Origin: Endomychus coccineus
Lineage: Eukaryota; Arthropoda; Insecta; Coleoptera; Endomychidae
Length of the DNA stretch: 64,000 bases
Direction of reading: 5' to 3'
NCBI GenBank assembly: GCA_958510875.1
Contig: OY294068.1
Location: forward strand, 21,432,297 to 21,496,296
How positions within the stretch are numbered: the first letter of the stretch is position 1; each line of letters opens with the position of its first letter. Both the position numbers and the translations under genes were made by a program. This document shows positions 48,173 through 58,735 of this stretch, one piece after another. The notes beneath the pieces were generated by a model, which made no database searches, was not told the DNA's origin, and saw nothing but the letters and a program-made list of their open reading frames with translations.

Positions 48173-51100
48173 ATGATTTTCGATATAAAGGGTAAAGTGG
48201 CATTAATTACTGGGGGTGCAAATGGAATTGGCTTATCTTATTCTAAAGAACTTCTCAAAAATGGACTTAAGGTCAGTATAGAAATATATTCAGGTATATC
48301 TAAAGTAACGATACAAGTTAGTTATTAACGCAGTGTTTCCTATAATAATACATTCACATATATGGGCACCACTACTAAAATTTCAAATTTTCTCAGTAAT
48401 ATAGGTATTGACGTAGCATATAAAACGCAGAAAAATTTAGATAAGTTTATCATAAATAATAAAGATAAATCATCCAATAATGACAAATGTGGGATTTACA
48501 AGCAGACATGTGGGTCTTGTTCTAAATAAGATAGAATCCCTACAGATTAATAAATTTAAGGAGTCCGATATCCTATTGAACGAACAACAAATACTCAATA
48601 TGTAATTCTCCCTTGTTAAATTTATATAATTAGAAATTAGAGTTTGCTACCAGTTTATCGTTTAATCCCCTGGGTTAAGCCAAATTAGGTGAAATTCCGG
48701 CGTTTGACGACTAGCGCACAAAGCCTCTTGAAGCCGCTAGGGTCAGTATACGACTAGCGCGCGAGCTACCTGCGGTATACCTACCTACCGGCGACCTTTT
48801 TTATGCGCTCAAAAAATGTACTTTTTTTCGCAAATCAAATTTTTTCTTCAATCAATCAAATAATAATAAAAAGATGACTTCAGACCACTTTGAATTTTTT
48901 TTCTAACTTAAGTCAAACTCATATTATATACATTAACATTTCCACTCTGTGTTGACTCAAGTCAAACTCATATTATACGTTGATATATATAATACAAAAT
49001 ACATATGTGACAACGACAGTATGGTCCTTATCAACGATCCTATCAATCAAATTATAGTTATATTCCAAGTTTTCAGTTTTTATGTCAAATGAGAACGATT
49101 TATATGGATGGCACATTTGAATATTGTGCCCAACATTTCAAGCAACTTTTCACCATCCATGGAGTGAAAAACAACAATTACATACCGTTGTTATTTTGTT
49201 TGTTATCAAACAAAGGAAAAATAGCATACGATATTTTATTTCAACTAATAATTGATAAATGTTGGGAATATCGCTGGCTATTTTTTCCATACAAGGTTGT
49301 TGTGGATTTTGAATATGCAATTGAAGACTCATTGAAATCCCGTTGGCCTGGGTTGATAATCCATGGCTGTTTATTCCATCTCACCCAGGCATGGTTCAGG
49401 AAAATTCAGGAATTTGGTCTCGTTCGAGAATACAAGAATAACCAATCTGTAATTGGAAATGTGGCTCAGATGGACATTTGGCATACCATTTTTAAGACCA
49501 GACGAGGTACAAGAGGCTTATCGTATCATGGGACCGTATGTTGGTTATTTTTTACAATTGCAAAGATTTGGCGCTTATTTGAAGAAAAGTTATATCAACA
49601 ACGATGCGAAATATCCACCACAGATATGGGCAACAGACAATGTTTGGGATTGCGAAACAACAAATGCATGCGAATCATTTCATTCGCACTTCAACATATG
49701 CTTTTCCAGCGCGCATCCAAATATATATAAATTTGTTGAGAGTTGAAGGAATTTGTTTTGGAAGCACAAATAAATATGAGAAGTGCTGATGTGCTGAATC
49801 CAGTTGTGAATAAAAAAAGTGTTCAAAAGAAAGAAAGAATTGCAGAATATCAAGAACAATATAGAGCTGGTCAACGACATTTGTTTGATTATATATTTAA
49901 TGTCTCAAAATATTGCAAAAAACATTAAAAAAAATAATAAAAAAATTGACAAAAAAAAACAACATTTTTAATGTGAGCTAGGGCGGTCACAACCCCGCAA
50001 AAACACAGAGTGGAAATGTTAATGTATATAATATGAGTTTGACTTAAGTTTGAACAAAAATTCAAAGTGGTCTGAAGTCATCTCATAATTATTATTTGAT
50101 TAATTAAAGAAAAAAATTGATTTGCAAAAAAAAGTACATTTTTTGAGCGCATAAAAAAGGTCGCCGGTAGGTAGCTATACCGAAGGTAGCTCGTGCGCTA
50201 GTCGTATACTAACCCCGCGCGCTAGTGCTATGAAAAGGGGATTATTTTTAATGAGCTGTGTGCTAGTCGTAGATGCCCGAAATTCCAATAACCATCTGTC
50301 CTAAGATTATCATTAATGTTATATAGTAAGTTAACTCTTTTATAGTAAGCTAGTAATTAGCAATATTTGTTTGAAGAAGCTATGGTGTTAGCGAAACTAT
50401 TTATTTAATAAACTAGTGGAAATCGAATATAATAATAGTTATTTTATTTAAGTTCAAAGAGCAGATTTGCCTGCATTCGTCTCGAATAGGCAAGGTTTTC
50501 ATCTAAAAACGTATATCGTTACAGAAAATACTGTAAATAAGGAATAGAATAGCTGAAACTACATCATACGATACTATTATCCTGGTTTTGTGAATAATAA
50601 GTATACGTCCTAACCCTTTCATCTATTTATTTCATTGTTTTCGAAACATTCATCGCTGTAAACTCCGGATTTATTCTCATTTATTGTATGACCAATATAA
50701 TTAATCTTTCATTTTGTTTTGTGTGATTTAAATGAAATTGTGTCACACATTATTTTTGTAGCATCTCGCCATCCTTGATATTGATGCCAATGCAGGGGCC
50801 AAAACAATGGAGCAATTCAATGTTGAATTTGGGAAAGATAAAGTACTTTTTTTTCGTGCTGATGTAAACAAAGAAGATGAATTCGAAAGTAAGTTCAATT
50901 TGTTCAATGCCTCTCTCAAGTTACAAAGTCACCAATATATGTATTCTCCTTCCAATGATTTTATTCAATCGCTTCACAAATCGCTCAATTAAAATAAACG
51001 CAAAACATATTAGAAAATATAGATCAATTTGATGCATTTACAGGTATGACAACATCTCATCTACATATGCCACACATTTTTTTTTGTTGAACCTTGTAAT

Positions 51101-54100
51101 TTCTTATTTACTTACGATGGTAATTAAAATAATATATTTTACCTTTTGTATTCTAGGTGCATTCAAAATTATCATAGCTACTTTCAAATCGCTTGATATA
51201 GTTATCAATAATGCAGGCATGCTCAACGATAGCGAATGGGAAAAGACTGTAGCCTTAAATTGTGTGAGTACAATGTATTAATTCGTTTCTACACTATTGT
51301 TATTCGTCGGTGTCATTATGCATTCTTTCAAAATACTTATACACTGCGGTCAATGTGACAAAAAGAATTAACAGCAGCTTCATATTTTGATAATGTTTCA
51401 AATGTTCTTCAATATAGCTCGAGCAAAATTATTTGTCTTGGTTATATTGTATCCTTAGCAACACTATCTTCATACAATAAACTCAATAATGTTTTGAAGG
51501 CTATGGTCAGCATAACAGTACCAATATAATGTTGAACCGAAACACCACATCAATATTTTTATACACTATCACCATTTTTCCACTTATCTAAAGCACTTTT
51601 CGGGTGTGATGCAGCCATTATGAAAGACATAATGTAAACTGAATTTAAAGCTAAGATTTCGAAACAACGCGAAATACTTGAAGGGGTAGCTAGAGGGCGG
51701 CGTTGGCGACCCGAACGGGGTGTCACCCGTTTGGGGGGTGTAACCCGACTGCGATTACAAAATTATTATTTTAATGCATATTCATGTATCTCTTTATTTG
51801 CATATTTAGTCGAGGAAATAAAGCATTGAACCTGGGAAAGTTGGCGCAGTTGGATGGATTGAGATGCGGTTTTCTGCATTCGATTCAGAAAGTGATTTAG
51901 AAACTTTGTGCGGTATTTTTGTTTTGCGGAGAAAAATTTGTTGCATTTCTACAGCCAAAAATGCATTTTTCAAAGATGCACTTTTTGAGGTAAATAAAAA
52001 AAATTAAGTACTTGGTGGATAATGCGTGAAATGGGCTCGAATTGGTTTCTTGGGGGTTTTTGGGGTCGCTGAACACGAATATGATATTTAAAAAATCCCT
52101 TGAGGTCCCCTTGGACCTCCCCAGGGGTATACTAGCGTCCTGACGTCCTGGATATCGACGAAATTAATGAAAACATTATTTTTAATGTTTGTCAACTGTT
52201 CGAAAGGTGATATGAAGGTTGCTAGTGATGATAAGGACATGAAAAAACTCTTCTGCAATACCTGGTATACCCTGAGTCCGGGTAACGACGTGATCTTCTA
52301 GGAATTTGCTAATCTTTCTTCATAAAAGGTAACAAATTCTAGCTCTCGCCGATCACGACTGTGACACTCACAATGTTCTGCAAATTACCTAGTGGTATTT
52401 CCAGGACACTCGAGCCCTGTGTATCCACTTCATCTTCTAGGAATTTCTTGTTTTTTTAAATTAAATGTCCCAAAAACCCCCAAGAAACCAATTCGAGCTC
52501 ATTTCACGCATTATCCACCAAGTACTTAATTTTTTTTATTTACCTCAAAAAATGCGTTTTTGGCTGTCGAAATGCAACAAATTTTTTCCGCAAAACAAAA
52601 ATACCGGACAAAGTTTCTAAATCACTTTCTGAATCGAATGCAGAAAACCGCATCTCAATCCATCCAATTGCGCCAACTTTCCCAGTTTTGGCTTATTTTA
52701 GTGCTTTATTTCCTCGACTAATTATACATTTTACTGTTTTAATTAGTTCATTGACGTTTTTATTGTTTGTGTTAGTTTTTATTTAATGTGATTTTGTATC
52801 TTATCATTGTTTTTATTATACTTATTGTATTATAATTTTTTGAACGTTTATTCAAATATTTTCAAATCATACTTCACGCTTGTCTGATATTTTGCTCCAG
52901 TTGATGTTGATTTCAAATGTTTTCATGTGGTGACACCATCGATTTATGCCTCCATACTAGCCATGCTACTGCTTAACCGGTCAAACTAGAGTGAGGGTGA
53001 ATTACAACCAGTAATGAAGCGGCAATTATGCTGTTTCTTACCAATATCTTTAAACACTAAAAATCCTTCAGATTCAAGAACATTTTTATCATATTCGTAC
53101 TAATAACATTCGTAAGTTCGCCGTAGCAAACCATATCTTACAAATCGATTATACAATCACAAAATCTGGACTTTCTCTCTTAAAATACAGGAACGAACCT
53201 TACTCAGGGACATTGGAATCTACTCAAATGTATCACAAGAACTTCAATTAGCCTCAGGTTAATTCTAGGAATCCATATTCATATTTATTGGTAATCATTT
53301 GTTAACTAATTAGGATCATAGGATGCCTGGAATACTTGATGTCTATTTGCGGCCAAGAAGTAGATATCATTCATTTCATATTTATAACGACTGAAAAGGT
53401 GTTTTGGGAATGAAGTCATCATTACTGATCTACTCAAGGTGGCACTTAGTTATCAACATTAGTATCCAAATGATAATAACCTCCATCAAATCCAATATTT
53501 ACAAGCAATAAAACATTCATTGTGGTTCACATAATCGTATATTCTAGGGAGCCGTTGTGCGTGGCAGTCTATTGGCTATGAAGTACATGGGCAAAAATCG
53601 AGGAGGAAATGGAGGTGTTGTGGTTAATATCGCGTCAATTTTAGGTTTGCAGGGATTTGACGCATCCCCTGTTTACGCAGCATCGAAACATTTCGTCATA
53701 GGCTTAGACAGAAGTTTAGGCACTTCCTACTTCTACAATCAGACAGGGATAAATTTCCTCACTTGGTGCCCTGGATTAACAACTACATCCTTGGTTACTG
53801 ACGTTGAAGGAACTGCTTTAGCTGGATTTAGTGGCCACGGAACATATTTAGCTGAGCAATTGAAAAATCTTCCAGCTCAAACGTATGTATAGATTATTTT
53901 GTTCCAGGAGTATCAATGGAAATCATTCTACTCACCCAACAATTTTCCCTTGATTAATTATCTCCAAGGACAGTTGAAAAATAATTCAGCCTTTTGGAGT
54001 TTATAGACATCAGGAAAGATTTCGCTATGCAAAAAGTTCTTCCGGTTCTATAGAAATATCTATGGACAAGGGGGATTTGATATTTCAACACAAATATTCA

Positions 54101-55796
54101 AGTTAGAATCCATATTTGGAGTCACACAAGAGGGAAGATTATCTTTCATATTAGTTATCTTGCATCATGTGGAAGTGTATTTCATTTTCTGTTGCATACT
54201 CTTGTATTAATGAAATTGATTTGGGTAAATTTTGTTCAACATACTATGAAAGAGCTTACTTATACGCATTAGTTGAATAAAAACCGAGTAGAAGTTAAAA
54301 GAAAATATTTTTGACAAGATTCATATCGGTTACACCATGAATATATTTTACAAGAAGTTTAGAAGCGATATAAGACAACTTATTGTTTCAAATACAGGTA
54401 TAAAAATTAAACTTCAGAGGAGGAGGCGTATAGCTTTAAAAATATATCATTTTTCTGTAATAAAATTGCTGTTTTAACTTGAGGTTATTGCACTAGCACA
54501 TCAAAATGATGAATATTACTGTACTCAAACACTATAGTTACATTAAACAATGCACATTAACGATAACACACATTATTCCCTTTATCAGTATGTCGAATAG
54601 TCTTCGCCCATATTTCTGAGATTGGTTTTCCTACCATCTTTCCACATTGCCACTGTTTTTTCACCCGAACTACCATCTGCGCCAACTTGATCCCTGATGT
54701 AGTTGTTAGTTATTCAGATAATGTGTTGAATAATAAAGCACTTCGTTGGTCATATTTTACAGGTAACAATTTTCTGCTACGTATAATGGTTGTGGCTTAT
54801 TCATTTTTAGCGACATCAACAACACTGGTTTAAAGGTGTTATCATAATGTAGGTGTATTATTCCTACTTAACTTCACATTTCTTGGGGGTGCTTGTTGGT
54901 AGTTTATTCAATATCCACAACGATGATGGTGAATCTTCAGTTGAAATTGAAACCAATATTTCAAGTTGTTTTGATACAATTAACCATGATGAATGAAATA
55001 TTAGTTCTGTACTAGGAATAGAACCTGCAGTACAACCAGTATTATTATCTTGCCATGAATGACCGACGTACCATCTTCGAAGATTCATGTCTCGTTCGAG
55101 GTAAACAAATGGTCCTAGTTACACACTGAGTCCACTGTTTCGACTGTTCTTTGGTCTCTGGTATGTTGTGATGGATTCATGTTTCGTCCACGGTTACGAA
55201 ACCGCGAAAGAAGTCCTTCTTATTGGGCTTAATCATCGCCAAATACTCCTTTGAAGTTGTCACACGGTCACGCTTGTTGTCAACAAAGAGCAAATGCGGC
55301 CCCCATCTGGCAGATAGCTTTCTCATATTTGAAAATTTACGTAAAATGTTCCGTACCCGTTGGATTGAGATGGCCATAGCTTCAGCAATCTCTTCAAGGT
55401 TGCTCCCTTTCGATTGGTATCAAAACAGAACTGAATGACATATCAGTCTGAAAATTGTAATGCATTCTAGTTAAAGATGGTACATCACAAATGTCACATG
55501 GGATTTTCGATTATAGCGCCATCTGTTTTATTATTCAAGGTCTTTTCACCTTGACCTCGTAATATAACTAATTGATATCTGAATCATTACATTACATAAG
55601 TTCGGAATTTCCTATTCCTCGTAGTAGATGCAGAATTCATTTTTATAAGTTTTTTCTTATTTGCAGACCTGAAGATGCAGCAAGTGGAATTATCACTTTA
55701 ATCACGAAAGGCGAGAATGGAAGTGTATGGGTTGTGGAAAGTGGGGAATTTTACGAAGTGGAAATTCCTGACAGAAATACTTTGCGCAAGCACTAA
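48173..55796 (+). CDS. Gene B: NAD-dependent short-chain dehydrogenase, 15-PGDH-like
   Basis: The exons are 48173-48271, 50762-50888, 51157-51263, 53548-53882 and 55667-55796, totalling 798 nt (265 aa). Exon lengths match gene A exactly except the last, which is one codon shorter. All splice sites are GT-AG. Motifs: TGGANGIG loop, LDID (NAD-type Asp after beta-2), ADVN, INNAG, Ser of NIASILG, and catalytic Tyr/Lys in YAASK. The C-terminus ends LRKH, as in gene A. The post-active-site motif is CPGLTTTSL. It is a tandem duplicate of gene A that has diverged most in the substrate-side region. Two AATAAA signals follow at 55855 and 55956. Intron 1 holds a MULE, intron 3 a foldback element, and intron 4 DDE and mariner relics. 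Confidence 0.9.
48691..50286 (+). mobile_element. MULE with ~270-bp TIRs in gene B intron 1
   Basis: The arms 48691-48953 and 50002-50286 are inverted copies (GTATACGACTAGCGC, TACCGGCGACCTTTTTTATG, AACATTTCCACTCTGTG). I could not define the 9-bp target duplication expected for MULEs. The enclosed transposase is truncated. Confidence 0.75.
49080..49928 (+). pseudogene. MULE transposase, 5'-truncated and frameshifted
   Basis: Blocks: IYMDGTFEYC (first Asp), VVDFEYAIEDSL (second Asp), then GCLFHLTQAWFRKIQ (the CxFH motif and helix), all as in MULE transposases. After frame changes near 49440 and 49740 the C-terminus reads TTNACESFHSHFN and ends near 49926. The N-terminal zinc-binding (FLYWCH/WRKY-like) region is missing, with only ~120 bp between the left TIR and the first block. 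Confidence 0.75.
51690..51770. repeat. Small GC-rich palindromic block
   Basis: GGGTGTCACCCG with flanking CGACCCGAACG and GTAACCCGAC segments contrasts with the AT-rich surroundings. It lies just outside foldback element 3 and is of unknown nature. Confidence 0.3.
51808..52719. mobile_element. Foldback element 3 in gene B intron 3
   Basis: Arms of about 260 bp (51808-52074 and 52468-52719) are inverted. The outer ends are AGTCGAGGAAATAAAGC and GCTTTATTTCCTCGACT, and the inner arms hold AAGTACTTGGTGGATAATGC or its complement. The 393-bp centre is unique and non-coding. Confidence 0.75.
54590..55095 (-). pseudogene. DDE relic, second copy
   Basis: Resembles 7150-7640 block by block (e.g. GGTGTTATCATAATGTAGGT, CACATTTCTTGGGGGT). 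No usable frame. Confidence 0.5.
55096..55440 (-). pseudogene. Mariner transposase fragment (minus)
   Basis: The minus strand reads MRKLSARWGPHLL, then KRDRVTTSKEYLAMIKPNKK and FVTVDET, classic mariner transposase with the first catalytic Asp in VDET. It is truncated there. It lies in gene B intron 4, opposite to the gene. Confidence 0.75.
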
Positions 55797-56393
55797 AAAA
55801 CACATATTTGGTATAGGATACGTAGGTACCGCGATGTTCTATTACCATCATAATAATAAATTATATCTCACATTTTTATTTTGATATTGTCTCAATTTCT
55901 AAGTATTGATGTGTTACGATGTGATATAGGTACATAACCATCACCATGGTGAAACAATAAAGCTACAAATTTACTCTGCTTATTTTCTTAAAAGTGAACC
56001 AGATATAGCATTCAGTCAATTTACAATGTTTGAGTTAAATATTCATCAGACTATCACGTTTGGCACATAGCTAGGTTTCGACAAATGAGTCTTTTGAAGT
56101 GACACTAGACCCTAATGAATTATACATTTCCTTCATGGAGGTTGAAGGAAAATAGTTATTTATGTTCAAAAAACAAACAAAGATACATTTATGTCCGCGT
56201 ATCCATTTGCAATCTGATAAGGCTTCCAAACGGAATTTCTTATTAAACATATGAACATACATACCCTATAGATAGCTTGCATTGATTTGTTTGCATCAAT
56301 GACTAATATCATAGTCATTGGTTTGTTTGGTAGTGGCAGGTGAGGCCAATATAGTTACCTAAATATCTCTTTTATACCGCATTGAAGCATATA

Positions 56394-56560
56394 ATAATAA
56401 TAATAATACTATTAATACAACTTTATTAAGAATACAAATACTCAAATGGGAGGCGAAGATCTAGCATAAGCTACTCAACTTGACCTCCCAGACGAGCAAA
56501 ATTATACATACAAATTCTAAACCTAAGCCTAAATTAAATTAATACAGAACAAGAAAGAAA
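56394..56560 (-). repeat. SINE-like repeat, second copy
   Basis: ATAATAATAATAATA, then GGGAGGCGAAGATCTAGCAT and AAGCTACTCAACTTGACCTC, corresponding to 5640-5760. Confidence 0.45.
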
Positions 56561-57180
56561 ATGACGATCCAGTCTGTCGACGAGCAATGAGAACACACTC
56601 TCAGCCCTCCGAAAATATTCTGTCTCAAACGAAAGCTCTTCACTGACAAGTTCGCATGCTGTAAACAGTACTTATTAAATATTACCGGCGCATTGTACGA
56701 AAAACATCTACGAAATATGAAATATGAAATAATATTTCCAATAAAGGTTGACAAATAAATATATTCATACGACCTGTTGTCCACTCGTAGAAACAATAAA
56801 GAACTAATAAATTGTAAATGATAAGAAATAGTAAAAACGTTGACAGGCGTCATATTATACTCTTAGTGGCGTAGGCTTCGGAGTCTCGATGTTATTCCCC
56901 GAGTTTTATGACTTAAATACATGTTGCAAATGATTGAAAACCGGTAAGGGCGTCCACTTCACTCTGTCATATCATTGAAAGTTTATTGACATGAATATCT
57001 ACGTTAAGAGAGTATGTCACGGAAATTGTGAGACTGTGAATGTATAAGCCGATTGTCATGTAATTTTTACATACTGTCTTTTTATGGCGTTATATGTGGT
57101 CTGTTACTGAGCTGAGATGAGCTATTTGTCATATTAACGTTACGTATGTCGTAATCAACACCATAGTATATCGCCACAAC
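56561..57180. other. No gene seen
   Basis: No motif or repeat recognised between the SINE-like copy and the endonuclease fragment. Confidence 0.35.
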
Positions 57181-57710
57181 GCGATGGGTGTGCAGGTGCA
57201 GGGTCTGTCGAAAGGCGTCTGAGCCGTTTTTCCACCTGCTGTCGGCATGTCAGACAAAAGCGGCCTCGGCCGTAACACCCATCGCCATAATGCGGCCCTA
57301 CAGGTGCTGTATTACCATCCAAGGCACTCGTACGGAATAGGCCAAGAGCCAGTGCTACCTTACATACCAGGAGATATTGAGTCCGTTTTCGGAAACGAAA
57401 AATGCCAAATCCACTGGAATCACGCGATTCCGACCATCAGACCCATATGGGCAAATATGCCTGACGTTGTCCTACTCGATAAACAAACAAACGCTATGTG
57501 TGTCATAGAATACTCTGCTCCGACAGAAAAGAAAATAGTATTGAAAGAGGAGGCAAAATGGACAGACCTCCTGTTCGAGCTTCACACGCTATACCCAGGC
57601 CCCTAGGTCGGATAGTGGTTCTGATCATCGGTGTTTTGGGAGGAATTCGGTTTTTGCTGCGTTCGAACTTACGATCATTAGGAACTCGGGGCAGATCTTG
57701 ATAGACCGGA
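57180..57710 (+). pseudogene. LINE restriction-like endonuclease fragment (R2/R4/NeSL-like)
   Basis: The frame from ATG 57247 reads GRNTHRHNAALQVLYY, IHWNHAIPTIRPIWANMPDV, then CVIEYSAPTEKK and KEEAKWTDLLFEL. The PD (in MPDVVLLD), the later Glu and the Lys pattern match the C-terminal restriction-like endonuclease domain of site-specific non-LTR elements. A stop follows YPGP, and another frame continues with VLIIGVLGGIR, part of the same domain. It is detached from any RT. Confidence 0.6.
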
Positions 57711-58177
57711 TGTAGAAGACCACGATTTGGTAACCTGAAGCTACTTACCGACCGTTGGGGAGCAGTAGCTTCGGTTAACTGATTTGATTTTTCTAGCGCG
57801 ATTGCTGCGATGTCTACTCACAGAGGTATATAATAGTTCTTGAGTCCCATATAAGCACAATGCTTTACAAAAAGACTCCATGTAAGAATTTTGAAGAGAG
57901 GCTGCGTCTTTCTAATTGTATGCTCCGCCTACTTTCTTCACGCGTTATTTAAAAACAACAAACGGAGCATAAGTAGCCGGGGCGTATGGGCAATGAGCAT
58001 GAAGAGAAAGCCGCTTTTCAAATTCCTCAGACGGAGGCAAAAAATGTCTACCTTCAAGTACTATATTCTTGAGCTCGATGGATCTACTATTTCGTCTCAT
58101 GTGTCAACGTCTTTGGACTAACGTCAAAAATTAGACATTCGACATTTCTGTAATTTCTTCACATTTGCATTTACTTA

Positions 58178-58585
58178 ATGAGTATTTTGAGATTTTTGCA
58201 AATATTGCCTCGACTTAAAACTACAAAATTGATTCTATCAAAGTAAGTACAACTTCAGAGTTCCTATCAAGTCCTATTAAGAATTGAATCTTTGTTGTCA
58301 ATTAGGAGGAAGTTGATATGTAATTTTGCATGAAAAGTCACAGATTTCTATTGTGATTTTTTTGTCTCAACCTTTGATACTATTATTCATACTCATTACA
58401 GCAGATCTGCTGGGACTTGCAATCCTTGCAAACCCCCTTGCCCATGTTCAAAAGAAGACAAACCTTGTCCGTCTCTTAATCCATGCATTCCGAAAAAGAA
58501 GAATAAAAAGAAACCCGTCAATCCCTGGAGACCAGATCCTCCAAGTGGAGAACAGAACCTTCCGTACCCAGTCAAAAAGAAATAG
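58178..58585 (+). CDS. Gene D: small Cys/Pro-rich protein with mitochondrial-type presequence
   Basis: Exon 1 (58178-58242) starts MSILRFLQILPRLKTTK. It has five basic and no acidic residues in 22 and is amphipathic, typical of a mitochondrial presequence. It ends in phase 2 at GTAAGT. Exon 2 (58402-58585) follows an acceptor of the NAGNAG kind (ACAGCAG). It reads AGTCNPCKPPCPCSKEDKPC, then a Lys-rich stretch and a Pro-rich tail ending PVKKK, for 82 aa in total. No enzyme domain is present. The composition recalls small sperm-mitochondrial Cys/Pro-rich proteins, but that is analogy only. Genes E and F downstream have the same two-part design and phase. No family name is known to me. Confidence 0.6.
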
Positions 58586-58735
58586 GTTGTGGTTGGAGGG
58601 AATTTTCGGCAGCTCATTTGAGTAGGTAATCATAATATTCTTGGAAAATGCTGCTTAATGTATTCTTAGATTCATAGACCAATGGATTGGACGTCCTGTC
58701 ATAAATGCTGAAGTTTTTTATTCGGATTTAAGAAA

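Noticed and set aside
49089..49928. An extra exon set of gene B.
   Set aside because: The frames encode MULE transposase blocks between TIRs. Gene B exons 1 and 2 splice in phase without them.
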